A model generated the notes under the pieces. The model was given only the letters and a program-made list of their open reading frames with translations. It had not been told where the DNA came from and made no database searches. A stretch of DNA of 64,000 bases, from NCBI GenBank assembly GCA_020726505.1, contig JAHLEZ010000006.1, positions 2,480,001 to 2,544,000 on the forward strand. The letters run 5' to 3'. The DNA is from Leptodontidium sp. MPI-SDFR-AT-0119 (taxonomy: Eukaryota; Ascomycota; Leotiomycetes; Helotiales; Leptodontidiaceae). A program made the position numbers and the translations under genes. Positions 33,738 to 46,040 of this stretch are shown here, in pieces (position 1 is the stretch's first letter; the number at the start of each line of letters is the position of its first letter).

Positions 33738-35004
33738 TCAAGCAACCCTCTCATAAAACCTCACCATAGCCTCCGCAGTCTCCTCAGGCGCCTCCTCAGC
33801 AACGAAATGCCCCACGCCCCCTCCAATACCCACGAGTTCCAACTCCGCCTTCCCCATGAACTCCTCCCAAACAGCTCTCATATCATACTTCTCCCCCAGA
33901 AACAACTCCGAATACACTTTCAGCACAGGACAATTCATCTTCCTCCCCTGCCTCTGATCTTCCTCTTGCATCACAACATCCTCTTCCGCTCCAGCGCGGT
34001 AATCATCACAACTAGCCTGCACGACACTCTCGTGCTTGAAATCGCTCATGTAGACTTCCCACGCGTTGTTCTCTTTGAATTTTGACAGAGCAGAGGTAGA
34101 GTTACCACTCCACCGCTCCAGACAGAATCGCGCCCATACGTCTCCACCGAGAGCGTTAATCATACTCGTCGCTAAACTCACATTCACTAGGAAAGGCCAG
34201 TGAAATCCTCCTACAGCCGTAGACGGGGAACCGAAGCTGGACCAGCGGGTTAAAGAGGGCGTTATATCCAGGAGGATCGTGCCGAGGATTTTGAAGGAGG
34301 GGTGTGGGTTGGAGACGGTTAGGCGCTGGCTTATGTGTGCGCCGCGGTTGTGGCCGGCTAGAATTATACCATGGGTTGAGGTTGGAGAGAGGAGAGCGTG
34401 GAGGGCTGTTAGGATGGAGAGGCCGGTGTTGAGTTTGCTGTGCGGGGTGCTGAGGGGGGAGGAACGGCCGTAGCCTGGGATCTGGAAAGGTGAGTTGGGG
34501 TTTGGGCGGTGATGGGTTGCTTACGTCGGGGATGAAGAGGGGTATTTGAGGTGGTAGGAGGGGGATGATCTAGGTGATGTTAGTGATGTATTTGGGAGGA
34601 ATGGTTGGGGTGAACTTACATGTCTCCACCTGTGAGTCCGAGGTTAGATGTGGCCAGAGCAGTTATGAGTGAAAACCATCAACATAGGATAAGAAGAAAA
34701 TACAACAAGTACCAGAACCTAGTGAAAATAATAAACAGTAAATGCGCCAATACTCACATGAAGTTCCTAGGAATTTATCAGCTTCAAATAGCAGATTGAT
34801 AGGGCTTGAAACATACGATTGAGGATATCCATGAATCAAAACAAGAATTGGGTTCGAGTCACTAGACTGTTCAAGACTACGGCAGCAATAAAATATCTTG
34901 TCTGATCCAGCAGTATTGATATTGCTCTCAAGACCAAGACTTGTCATATAAGTGATGTCATGGGCTGACTCCGAGCAAAGTTCTGTATCTGAAGAGAAGG
35001 CCAT
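33738..35004 (-). CDS. Alpha/beta hydrolase (epoxide hydrolase/dehalogenase type) with two micro-exons
   Basis: Five exons on the minus strand: 34817-35004, 34758-34766 (9 nt), 34620-34629 (10 nt), 34525-34569 and 33738-34481, giving 331 residues. The joined N-terminal part reads LVLIHGYPQSS, then NFMWRHIIPLLPPQ, then IPLFIPDIPGYGRSS: the oxyanion-hole HGYP motif and the family's DLPGYG-type strand. The nucleophile elbow is AGHNRGAH, where epoxide hydrolases and haloacid/haloalkane dehalogenases have Asp (GHDRGA). Here the codon is AAC (34347-34349), so the nucleophile position is Asn. A distal Glu/Asp region (KVYSELFLGEKYD) and the catalytic His (GGVGHFVAEEAP) remain. All introns are GT..AG and the total is in phase. 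The active-site change makes catalysis by the canonical mechanism doubtful. Confidence 0.83.
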
Positions 35005-35291
35005 ATTGGGTCAAACCCGAGGCATGAATCCCGAAGCCCGACGCCAGGATTGAAATTCCAAACAAGAAAGAGGAAAGAAATTGAAAGTGAAAGAAGAGGA
35101 TTCTTGAAATCGTACAAGTAACAGGGCCCAGCCGGTTAATCAATGGTGGGATGGAGACTCTTCACGTGATAGACTAGGTTGAGCAATGAGTCAAAGAAAG
35201 CACCTTGAAGCACCTTTAAGCACTTGCTTTGTCTCTTCTTTACATCCATTGCTAAGCACTAAATCAAATCAACCCATATCACGCCTTTGCA
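35005..35291. promoter_or_regulatory. Short head-to-head promoter region
   Basis: 287 bp between the divergent hydrolase and the CutA/NIF3-like gene. The two must share regulatory DNA here. No specific motif stands out. Confidence 0.45.
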
Positions 35292-35678
35292 ATGACGGCC
35301 CCAAGCTACAAGCTCGTCTTCTTCGTACCACAAGCAGCTCTCGAGGCATGCAAAACAGCTATCTTCGCTGCTGGAGCAGGTCGACATCCCGGCCCAGGAA
35401 ACTACACGGAAGTCTGCTGGACTTCGACGGGAACTGGCCAGTTCCGTCCTGGAGAAACTGCGAGCCCTCATATTGGCAAACCGGGTGCGTTGGAGCAGAT
35501 ACAGGAAGTCAGGGTTGAGACGTTGTGTCTTGGGGAGGATGTTGCGAGGAAGGCTGTTGAGGCGTTGAAAAGGTGAGTGGTGTTGCTTTCGTTCTTGGAT
35601 TTGGTATCTGATTGTCTTGGTAGCGCACACCCTTATGAGGAGGTTTCCTATGGAGTGTTTAGATTGGAGGATTTCTGA
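35292..35678 (+). CDS. Small CutA1/NIF3-insertion-like protein
   Basis: Two exons (35292-35572 and 35624-35678, with a 51-nt intron) give 111 residues. The start MTAPSYKLVFFVPQAALEAC, the middle GNYTEVCWTSTGTGQFRPGE and the end SAHPYEEVSYGVFRLEDF match the ferredoxin-like domain that is inserted in NIF3/YqfO proteins and related to CutA1. Stand-alone versions of about 100-115 residues are common in fungi and bacteria, where they form trimers. A biochemical role is not established; metal or nucleotide binding is only suggested by the fold family. The length is full for the stand-alone type. It shares its promoter region with the divergent hydrolase. Confidence 0.85.
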
Positions 35679-36049
35679 GGGGACTTGATATTCTGGGGTT
35701 TGTTGTTGCGAGAGACAAGATGAGCTGAGGGTGGGCACATGTCGACAAAGATACGATGCGCATAATATCTCAATGGCAAGGAATTGCATTTCCATCTCCG
35801 TCTTTTCAGTGAATACTTATGATGATGAAAACACAAAATCAGAGCTGCACCTCATTCACTTGCAGTTCCAGGCCTTGGCTTTGTTTGCTCAAGGTATGAA
35901 GTACCTTGCACGTGATCTCGGCAAATAGTTATTCCGCTTCAATCCCCCGCCAGAGCTTCAAGCTTAATTTTTGCGAAAATGAGACACCGATAGCAAAGCT
36001 GATAACAAACCCCAATTATTTCCGCCATCTGACCCAACAACCACAAATC
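35679..36049. other. Intergenic region
   Basis: 371 bp between the small protein and the methyltransferase. I see nothing beyond leader and trailer sequence. Confidence 0.4.
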
Positions 36050-38975
36050 ATGGGCCGTGGAGGAAGCAAAGTGAGTTCTCTATGCCCAGAGTCGATCCAT
36101 CGATTCTAATGTACTACAGGGCGGTCGCGGTCGAGGACGAGGAGGCGGTAGCAGAGGTCGTGGAGGGCGGGACAATCGTCGTGGTGGGGGAGAAGACAAT
36201 CGAGTCAGCTTCGACAAGGTCCCAAAACACAATGAGCGCCTCGAGAGATACTACAATACCGTGCTGAGAATATCGAATGAGGAGAGAGACGATTTCTGGA
36301 ATGCATTGAAGCGTGAACTGCCCAACAGCTTCCGTTTCGCGGGGTCGAAAGGGTATGAATCAACTCCACGCCCGAGCTTGAGATTTTAAACATTATATTG
36401 ACCAATCTCTAGTCATGCGCTTGCAGTACAGAAGCTTCTCAAGGAACGATACGTCCCTGAAATATCCAAGATTTCCCACTATGACGGCACCCTCGTCGAA
36501 GCCCCTCTTCCAGTCCCATGGTACCCAGACGAGCTCGCATGGTGGATGACGACCCCCAAGAACGTTATTCGACGATTCCCTCCTTTCGCAGCCTTCCAAA
36601 AGTACCTTGTATCCGAGACGAGTGTTGGCAATATCAGCAGACAAGAAGTTGTTAGCATGATTCCACCATTGGTCATGGATCTTCAACCTGGAATGACTGT
36701 CCTCGATATGTGTGCTGCGCCTGGTAGTAAGGCTGCGCAACTGTTGGAGATGGTACACCGAGGAGAAGAGGCAAGAATGCGCAAGTCGCTCCAGATTCAT
36801 GCACAGGAGGACGGCCGCGAGGTTAGTCCTGGTGTAGAATCGATGATGTTGGACGATGCGGCGGATCTCAAGGTTGACTCGACGGACAACGGACGAGCTA
36901 CTGGATTGCTGATTGCCAACGACTCGGACTACAAGCGAAGCCATATGCTAATTCATCAATTAAAGCGTCTCTCGTCGCCCAATTTGATTGTCACCAACCA
37001 CGATGCCACGATGTTCCCATCCATCAAGCTTCCAGCTACCCCCGAGAACCCCGCTGCCAACAGATATCTCAAATTCGACCGAATCTTGGCAGATGTGCCA
37101 TGTTCGGGAGATGGAACCATGCGAAAGAATGTAAACCTATGGCAAGATTGGGGTCCAGGAAACGCCTTGGGTCTTTACGTTACGCAAGTCCGAATCTTGG
37201 TTCGAGCTCTTCAAATGCTAAAGCCTGGTGGACGCGTGGTCTACTCTACCTGCAGTATGAACCCCGTGGAGAACGAGGCTGTCATTGCATCCGCCATTGA
37301 GAGATGTGGTGGTCTTGAAAAGGTTCAACTTCTTACAAGTGATCACCAGTTGCCACTCCTGAAGAGACGCGAGGGTCTAAAAAGCTGGAGCATCATGGAT
37401 AAGAGTGGCAAGGTTTGGTACTCGTGGAAGGATGTCGAGACACACATCGCTGAGCATGGATCAACCTCTGCTACCGAAAAGCTTGTCGAGGGCATGTTCA
37501 CACCCACCACAACAGAAATCCCATTCGAGAGATGCATGCGCGTCTATGCCCATCTTCAGGACACTGGTGGGTTCTTTATTGCGATCTTGCAGAAGATGTC
37601 CGAGTTCAAGGCCAAGCCCGAATCTGAGTCAAAGAAGACCGATGTAAAGCCACCGATCACATCTATCGTGGAGGAAATCATGGCTCAACCTGCACCTGTC
37701 GATGGAGGATCTGTCGCGCCTAAGATTGAGGCAGCTGATGCGTTGACAAGACCAGTTGTCGATACTGAGTCGGAGGTTCCACCCGTTGCTCGTCAAAATC
37801 AAGCCAATCCAGAGCCGGATGCGACTCTAAATGTCCTCAAGCGCCCTGCTGAAGATGAGCCTATCATTGATGCCGTTATGGAGAACAAGAAGTTGAAGGT
37901 CAAGGAAGATGTTGATGAGCCGGCCGAAGCTGGGTTCGAGAACAGAGAGGTTCACTTCCCACCACCACCAGGAGCCGAATTGGACATGACCACTCGACCA
38001 GGAGATATGAGACCAGACGTACCAGAAGCTCGTCCAGTTCGAAATAGATCTGGACAGCAATTCGAGGAACCATTCAAGTATATCACATGGGACCACCCCG
38101 AAGTCAAGTCTATTGAAGGATTCTACAAGCTGTCACCTCGATTCCCAAGAGACAGATTCATGGTACGAAACGCGGAGGGTGAGCCAGCGAAGACCATTTA
38201 CTACACATCTGCCCTGATCCGCGATATCTTAACCGAAAATGAAGGAAAAGGTATCAAGTTCATCCATGGGGGTGTTAAGATGTTCATGAAGCAAGACGTC
38301 CAAGCTGAAGGTGTCTGCAAGTGGCGGATACAATCTGAAGGCATGCCCATTCTCGAAGGTTACGTCGGCGAGGAGCGTGTGGTCCGCCTTTACAAGAAAG
38401 AAACCCTTCGCAGTCTCCTCATCGAGATGTTTCCCAAGATATCCGACGGCGCATGGAAGAACTTGGGCGAGATTGGTGAGCATGTCAAGAATATCGGTAT
38501 GGGTTGTTGTGTTCTTCGCATCGAACCTAGCGATGCTGAAGATGGTTTCCAAGAGCGCATGGTCCTTCCCTTATGGCGAAGCTTGCACTCCTTGAACCTC
38601 ATGCTGGCGAAGGAAGACAGAACAGCTATGTTACTCCGTATATTCAACGATACCACACCGCTTGTCAACAACCACTTCCCTGCTAAGAAAGCCCAAGAAG
38701 AGGATACCAAGGATGTGGCTCCCGGCTTCAAGGCTGAGAACGGAGAAGTCAAGGTCGAGACTTCGAGTGCGATTGAATCTGCAAAGCCGATTAAGGACGG
38801 GCAGATGGAGGGTGTTATCAAGCCTGGTCCTTATAGAGATATCGTCACAGACCCGAATAACAGCTTACCTGATGTCAAGGCTGAGAAGATCGTCAAGGGT
38901 GAAGACACCGGTGGTCCTGAGGAGCAGTTGAACGGTACGGGTGGGATTGAGGGTCAACTTGGTGGCGTTTCATAG
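36050..38975 (+). CDS. NCL1: tRNA (cytosine-5) methyltransferase, Trm4/Ncl1/NSUN2 type
   Basis: Three exons: 36050-36070 (MGRGGSK), 36120-36352 and 36413-38975, giving 938 residues. An RGG-rich start (GGRGRGRGGGSRGRGGR) precedes the domain. The RsmF/NSUN SAM-binding site is VLDMCAAPGSKAAQL. The two catalytic cysteines are in DVPCSGDGTMRKN (about residue 314) and YSTCSMNPVENE (about residue 363), the motif IV and VI pair of RNA m5C methyltransferases. The first half matches Trm4/Ncl1 along its length, including the DELAWWM-T region near residue 128. From about 430 there is an acidic, disordered linker, then a further conserved region (FKYITWDHPEVKSI) and a charged tail. The enzyme methylates C34/C48-50 of tRNAs in the nucleus in yeast; the same role is inferred here. 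The tail exceeds that of yeast Ncl1 (684 residues). Confidence 0.93.
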
Positions 38976-39901
38976 ATGCATTTCGGATTGGATGGCGTTC
39001 ATTTTGCGAGACTGGAATAGAAAAGCTTTGTATAAGAGTAATTGATGACGGCTTCGTCTCCATTGTTTGGTTGTGATTTGATCTATGTCCTCATGTGAGG
39101 AGACCGCGTTGAGATGGTTGTGGGTAGCTGATCTACGTGACAAGCGATAAACTCAAAGTCTGGTCTTCATACGTCGCGTTTCTCATAAATAGAAGGATTC
39201 TCTTCCCTCCAGTTTGTGCGCTGCTCCAAAATTTTCTGAGTTGGTGTGACAAGGCTGTTAACAGGTTGATTGGGAATGACTTGACTACTCGCAGCAACAC
39301 GAGGTAAGCTCCCCATTGTGCAGTCTGGATGACCCAACAGGCATTTAAGAAGGTTGGATGAGGCACATCTGAAGTTGTGTCTCACAACTTCGAAGATAAA
39401 CAAACAAAAGTAAGCTAAAAAGTAATTGACCCAATATCATGCCACCAGTTGTTCTTCATCTAGTTCAGGATGCCATCATGTAAGTGAAGAAACGAGGAAA
39501 CTGCTCTCAGAACCAAACTTCGCTTAACTATCCCTGTCAAAACAATGCTAAACGTGATGCCATCCTCTACATTTCTCTATCGTCAAACACAAAGAATAAT
39601 AAGAATCCATAGAATGCCCTCTGTGGATTATGGTCAAACAGAGAACCTTTGTTCAGACCCTGGGAAATACATCGACACGTGATGTCCAAGACCTCGGGCC
39701 TCAGACCACTTTTCCGCTTTTCCATCCCGTCTCTGCTCAGCCGTGGCTTATCATCACGACGCGTCCTCTTCATCATCCGCTATATCAACGGAGGTCTCTT
39801 CTCTTCACTCCCTTCTTCAAAATAATTCAAAACGGGACAAGGCCCCTCTTTACCCCCATCAATTGCACCCACTCTATCTCTCGTCTCAACATCTTCTCAA
39901 C
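38976..39901. other. Intergenic region
   Basis: 926 bp between the methyltransferase stop and the acyl-CoA synthetase start. No gene is supported. The last 300 bp are pyrimidine-rich (CATCCCGTC..., TCTCTCGTCTC) as in many fungal promoters. Confidence 0.45.
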
Positions 39902-42324
39902 ATGTCTCTCAAAACCACAATCGTCCAGCCGGGCATGTTCAAATCGCCACCATTCAGCCTACCCATCCCCAACCACCCCCAAGTCGAAGGCGAGACCATC
40001 CCTCGCCGGAATGCAAAATATGTCGATAAATTGATCTCGCGGCCGGAAGATGGTATCGCGACGTTGTACGATGTGCTCGTGCGCTCAGCCGCCAAGTTTG
40101 GCGACCTGGATGCCATGGGAACCCGGAAATTGATCGAGATGCATACCGAGACTAAAAAGGTAAAGCAAATAGTCGAGGGCACAGAAAAGGAGGTTGAGAA
40201 GACATGGATGTTCTTCGAGATGGGTCCGTATGAGTATGTGACGTTCGGGCAGTACTTCGACAGGGCTATGCAGATTGGGTCGGGGTACAGAAAATTGGGT
40301 TTGGCCAAAGGAGATAGAGTCCATATTTTCGCTGCTACAAGGTATCTTATTTTCGGTGTTGATGCGGGATATGGAATGAAAAGCTGATGATGGGGTAGTG
40401 CCAATTGGCTTGCTGCTGCTCATGGTATTTATTTTCTTTTCCCACTCCGTCGGTCTAAAATAGTTCAGGGGCTCTCGCTTATTTCCCCCCCAGGCGCCGT
40501 CACTCAATCCATGCCCATTGTAACATCGTACGCTACATTGGGAGAAGAGGGCCTTGAGATGTCCCTCGTCCAGAGTCACGCGAAAGCAATTTTCGTTGAT
40601 CCGGAGTTGCTCGGCAAACTTGTCAAGCCTTTGGCGAAGTCGAAGGAGCTGGCGTGGATTATCTACAATGATCAGCATGAGATCAAGCAAGACGATATCC
40701 AAAACCTGGAAGAGGCACACCCTCATATCAAAATTCTATCATTAGAGAGCCTACGAAATTTGGGCGAGATGAATCCGCGCAAGGCAGTACCACCTCAGCC
40801 CGAGGATCTTTGCTGCCTGATGTATACCTCTGGAACGACTGGGGCGCCGAAAGGAGTACCGCTGAAACATCGCAATGTTGTTGCGTCAAGTAAGTCCCCT
40901 CATAGCTTTGGCACTCGCTCATTCCTGACAGTTGCTAGTTGCGGGCCTCGAGTCGATCTTCACTGATTATGTAGGGCCAGCAGACTCAGTGCTCGCCTAC
41001 CTCCCTCTAGCACACAGCTTCGAGTTCGCATTCGAGAATGCTTGTCTCTACTGGGGTGTGAAAATGGGCTATGGAAACCCACGCACTCTTTCAGATCTCT
41101 CTATGAAGAACAGTCAAGGTGACATCAAAGAGTTTCGACCGACTATCCTCGTCGGAGTTCCAGCCGTCTGGGAGACTATCCGGAAAGGTATTGAGAACAA
41201 AGTGGCGGGTATGGGTATCGTGGGAAGTAACGTGTTTTGGGGAGCTTTGAGGGTGAAGGCATGGTTTTGCGAACGTGGATATATGACACCGGCTGGTTTG
41301 CTCGACTGGTTGGTTTTTGATACCATTAAGCAGCAGACTGGTGGGAGACTGAGGGCATGCTTCAATGGAGCGGGGCCTCTGGGGAAAGAGACCAGGAGGT
41401 TCATTTCATATGCTTTGGTGCCGTTGATTAGTGGCTATGGGTTGACAGAGACATGCGCGTGAGTGATCTTCTCGAGTTGGGTCAGGATCACGACTGAATA
41501 AAAACAGGATGGGAGCGCTCCAAGACCCGCTGGAATGGACAGATGATACATTAGGCGATATTCCAGGAAGCATCGAGATCAAACTCGTGGACTTCCCAGA
41601 CGCAGGCTATTTCTCTACAAACGACCCTCCACAAGGAGAAATCTTGATTCGCGGAGACCCAGTTATGGAGGGGTACTACGAGAATGAAGCAGAGACCGCC
41701 GAGGCGATGGCACCAGGTGGCTGGTTTCGGACTGGCGATATCGGCGAATGGGCTGCTACTGGCCACTTGAAAATCATTGATCGCAAAAAGAATTTGGTGA
41801 AGACTCTGAATGGAGAGTACATTGCACTTGAGAAGGTAAGTCATCCGTCATTTTAATTGCCCGCATCCTGACATGTTTCTAGCTCGAGTCTATCTACCGC
41901 TCATCGAACGTCGTGTTGAACTTATGTGTCTACGCCGCAGCCGACAGGAACAAACCAATTGCCATTGTCATTCTTGCCCCAGTACGGTTCCAAAAGCTCG
42001 CAGAAGAGAATGGACTGGAGGGTAAAAGCCATGGAGAGCTCGTACATAACGAGAAGATGAAGAAAGCCATGTTAAGAGAGCTACAAACTACGGGACGAAA
42101 GGCGGGGTTGGCTGCCTTTGAGATCCTCGATGGCGTCGTTCTGACAGATGCGGAGTGGACTCCGCAGAACGTAAGTTGAATCCCTGCGTCAGATTGATGG
42201 AAAATTTGATGTTGGCTAACTTCATCTCTAGGGATTCTTGACAGCGGCTCAGAAATTGAGCAGGAGGAAAATCGTCGCAGTGTATGAAAAGGAGATTGAT
42301 ATCGCATACGGAAAGACAAAATAG
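39902..42324 (+). CDS. Long-chain acyl-CoA synthetase (Faa1/Faa4 type)
   Basis: Seven exons (39902-40341, 40399-40424, 40494-40889, 40939-41459, 41509-41835, 41883-42170, 42232-42324) give 696 residues, the normal size for yeast Faa1/Faa4. The adenylate-forming signature is LMYTSGTTGAPKGVPLKH, and the second conserved block is ISGYGLTETCAMG. The fatty-acyl-CoA synthetase motif reads GWFRTGDIGEW and then IDRKKNLVKTLNGEYIALEKLE. The enzyme activates fatty acids with ATP and CoA for lipid synthesis, beta-oxidation and uptake. The second exon is only 26 nt and encodes SANWLAAAH. All splice sites are GT..AG and keep phase. Membrane association (ER/lipid droplet) is inferred from the family. Confidence 0.93.
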
Positions 42325-42397
42325 ATGTAACGAGCATTGGTAGAGTATTCCCTGATTATGATAGACCTCGGAATCACGTTTTTGATCGTGCTGTATA

Positions 42398-44001
42398 CTA
42401 GTTACTATAGACAGGAGTTATGAAATAGATTTGCTTTCCGAGCCCTCTCGCTTCATTCATGCAACAGGCATGCCACCTGGCAACGTTGGAAGCCCTGTGG
42501 TTCTCGTCAGCCCAGATTCTCTGTATATGAGGGGCAAACCTACAAGCCGAATTGCCTATATCCTCTTTGGCTTGCTGAGCCTTGGTGCAAGCTATAGCCA
42601 GCTTGCCCAGTTGGAGCTTCAGAGGAGGGCAAGTCTCACTAAAACATTCCGTCCCCAGTGTATCCATTGCTTTCTGAAGAGAGCCATCAACCCAACCGAA
42701 GAGGTAGTCGCCGTGAGCTCCGTATCCCGTGCTGCAATGAGTCAGTATATCGAAGACGCAATGCACTATCAAGATGGGATCTTGGGAAGAGAAGTCGGGG
42801 AAGGAGACTTACGGGTCACCGAAACTATACACCAGCGGCTGCTTCCCGTTTTGATAATACTTCTTATCCGCAAAACTCGACGTATCATACATGATCTCAT
42901 ACATGACCTGTGGGATTCTCACGGGATGCGTGGTTGGACATTTATCGCCCGCGAGTGCCGAGCCAGACCTACTCGTTGAATTAGTTTACCTCCTTTCAAA
43001 AGTCGGTAGACAATGGATTGAATTCCTGGCCCTTCGATCGCTGAAACTCTTTAGGGAAATAACACGTACTGGTACGCAACGTGACTGACGTGATCCGGAC
43101 TATCGAGGTTCTTGCCATCCCAGCAGCTGGGGAAGATAACTGTTGCCCGGATTCCACCTGGGCATGGCTTGTTCGGGAATTCAGCTGTGTCACTTGCGGC
43201 GCAGGGCGCTCCAGAGCCACCAGAACTACGTTCGCTGTTTTGAAATTAGCACAGCTGTCCTTCCGTTCTCTTCTCAGTCTACGTCTTGTAGTTTATCCTC
43301 TAGGTACTTTGAGAAGTCAAATGGAATGCACTGACCTAGCTGCGAGACAGCGATGGCAGATTTTCATTGTCCCGCTCGCTTTCTTGCGCAAGTTTGGATC
43401 ACCCGTGAACATGCGGAAGCCCTGAGGTGGTGTAGTCAGTATAAAATCAAATGAGCCGGAACATCAAATTTCGTGTGGAGAAAACTTACAGCAGGCATGA
43501 CCGTGACTTTCTTGTTCGTCCCACTGAACGGTCTCATATAATAAATCGTAATCCCACCATCCTGCTCGAGCAAAGAGCCATTCAACATCCCATTCGCCAT
43601 CTGCGGGACACGTTTAAACGTTCCATTCTCCGGCGACTGGAAGTATATCGACGCCGTCCAGTAGTTGCTGAAATCCTCGGTCAGTTTGCAGGATGTGCAT
43701 TTTGCTGTCTTGGCTGGATCGAGGTCTGCAGGATCCATCTGTGATGTTCATTTAGTCAATATTCCTTCAACAAAGAGGCGGAGAGAGGATTTTTGATTAC
43801 GCTGGCGTTGAAGGCGTTCCCTCCTACGATCTGATGCATGTGTGGTGATGGGATCTGTCCAGGGGTGACGAGCGGATCGGTCCGCTCAACTACCAGTTGA
43901 GAGCATCCAAAACGGAGGAAATCCGAACCTCGCGCATTTCCAGTCTGAGCCACAGTTTTCTGGGTGAGAAATACCACTAGAGCGATGGTAAGCCAAATCA
44001 T
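42398..44001 (-). CDS. Secreted DUF1996-domain protein
   Basis: Six exons on the minus strand (43801-44001, 43490-43738, 43336-43421, 43070-43234, 42813-42968, 42398-42731) give 396 residues. I started at ATG 44001 because MIWLTIALVVFLTQKTVAQT is a clear signal peptide; an ATG at 44061 in the same frame would add 20 polar residues before it. The DUF1996 core is recognised by FLRFGCSQLVVERTDPLVTP, PHMHQIVGGNAFN, GIRATVIFPSCWDGKNLDSP and then DHVSHVAY. Many cysteines imply disulphides. DUF1996 proteins are secreted or wall-associated fungal proteins, sometimes called WSC-linked; no enzymatic role is known. It lies tandem with and just downstream of a secreted chitinase. The stop is 73 bp from that of the convergent acyl-CoA synthetase gene. 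Confidence 0.9.
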
Positions 44002-44598
44002 TTTGCAGCTTTCGAGAAAGTGTACATCAATCAACTCGAGGACTTTGGGATGGGGTATCAACTCCCAACTTCTCTTCGACTTGACTTAACTTGCAGTTGA
44101 AGTAAGATGCGTTTCATGTCTTGAGCAGAAACGCCCTCTTCTAAGGATCTTCCAGATTCTGAAAGAGTTTACCCCAGAGTAATCAGCCATATTGTTGAGA
44201 ATACCAATTAGATGAATTGGGCTGGGCACCACATCGGCAATACCCCCTCGGTTAAAGAGGCTTGATTAACTCGGCAGTGTATCCTATCGGTACCTGTGAT
44301 ATCCTCACTGAAGAACATGGCGCCTAATTCAAAGACTGAGAGTTAGAGGTCGCGGGCACATAATGACTGTTTTATTGGTCTGCTGTTCGATGGAATAACT
44401 AAAGTGAAAATGGTTGACAGTGGTCTCGATGAAAACCAACTTTGCTAGAAAGCATCAACAATGCCGATGAAGCAAGGTAAACAAAAATTATTGGCCCATG
44501 AGAATAAATTTCCATGGTGAACGAAGATACGAAGGTACATAAACTGAACAGAAGCAATTCGATCGAGCCATGCAACCCCATCTGGCCACCCTTGCCGC
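44002..44598. other. Intergenic region between two tandem secreted-protein genes
   Basis: 597 bp that should hold the DUF1996 promoter and the chitinase 3' end. No gene is seen. Confidence 0.4.
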
Positions 44599-46040
44599 TT
44601 AGTTATCCGGCATTCCATTTCGAAGATTGTCGTAAATGCTATTAGGGTAGTCCAGATGATTCTGGGTCTTGTCAAGTCTCTTGACTCCACCGAATGTCTT
44701 CACGACTGTACCGATCAAACTATCCTTGTCGTTCCTATCCTGGCTGATTTCCCACCAACTGGCACCTCCCAAGCCCATCTTTTCAACCCAGCTAGCCTTG
44801 ACCTTCGCATTGGTAGGTGTGTCGAAGCTGATCATTGTCTTGGTCTTTGGATCATAGCTGTAACTCGCCCCGATCTTCTTCAAGTTGTAGATCGTAGCGT
44901 TGGATCCTGGAAGCGGCAGCGCCTTGGTGTCCCAAGTTCCAACCTCGCCGAAAGATCCGGCGCCGCCAGTATTGTTGAATGGCTTGCCGGGGCCTTCGGT
45001 ATTGTAGAAGGAACGGCCGTACAGTGGCATGCCTAGATTGATCTTCGAGGGAGCTACGCCGCCTACGCTGGTATAGTAGTCGATTCCTGAGGAGGTGTTG
45101 AATGGTGTGCTGGCAGGGTTGGACTTGTCCCCGAAAAGATTGGACGAGTGACCAGCAACAGTATCCCAGTTTCCGGCGTAATCGTAGCCCATGAAGTTCC
45201 AGAAGTCAAGATATTGATCCATACCCTTGAAATCCATCAGGCTGTATCTGGAAAATCCAGCTGGGGATGCGTAGGACAAGGTATAAGGGGTGGTTCCATT
45301 GACTGCCAACTTGTCCATGGCTTGACGCATCTCTTTGAGCAATGAGACCATATTTGCAGCTTCGCTCGAGTTTGCGACATACTCGTAATCCATATCCAGG
45401 CCGTCAAAGCCAAGATTGGTCATCAATCTTATCGCGCTGGAGACGAAATTGGCACGGAGAGTTGGGGAAGCGAGGACTGGGACCATGTTTGGCGAGTAAG
45501 TCCAGCCTAAAAGCGCGAGTAGAGTCTTTAGGGAGCGGTTCTTCTTCTTGAGCAGATACATCTGTTTGATATTCCCGTATACGTTTGTGGTATTGGCCGG
45601 TGCGGCGCTTGGATTATCTCCAGGGTAGGAGTATTGGAGATCGGCCCATTCATCTGTCATGAATCTGGATATTAATTAGTATCGCTCAGTTCAGAGTCCA
45701 GAGAGGCAACTTACACTTCGCCGGTGGTGCTGTTAACGTTGGCAAAGGAATAGATGAGGTGGGTCAATTGAGACGCCGGAACATCTGTGATGAAGTAGTT
45801 GCGGCCATAGATGTCCTGGCCAAGTTAGAATGAGGTATCTCAAATACTACAAGCGAGAGAGGTATTGCTTACCCAGTTTCCATAGTATCCTACAGCCCGA
45901 TATCCATCCGACTTTGCTGCTATCTTGGTTGCGATATCAAACGATATTGTGGCGTATGAAGGAGGGTTTCTGATTGCCACTGGAGTGGAAATGACAGAGC
46001 CGCAAAGCAACAAAAAGGAGAAAATAGTTGGGCAATGCAT
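44599..46040 (-). CDS. Secreted GH18 chitinase
   Basis: Three exons on the minus strand (45873-46040, 45715-45815, 44599-45664) give 444 residues, the usual size of subgroup A fungal GH18 chitinases. Residues 1-20 (MHCPTIFSFLLLCGSVISTP) form a signal peptide. The catalytic domain starts with YRAVGYYGNW and continues DIYGRNYFITDVPASQLTHL. The active-site signature DGLDMDYE is complete, with the catalytic Glu near residue 184. The conserved FMGYDYAG and GMPLYGRSF blocks and the terminal tryptophan (GGASWWEISQD) are present. There is no chitin-binding module or GPI signal. The enzyme should hydrolyse beta-1,4-linked chitin outside the cell, in wall remodelling, autolysis or attack on other chitin. 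Several N-glycosylation sequons (NNT, NAT, NTS) are visible. Confidence 0.95.
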
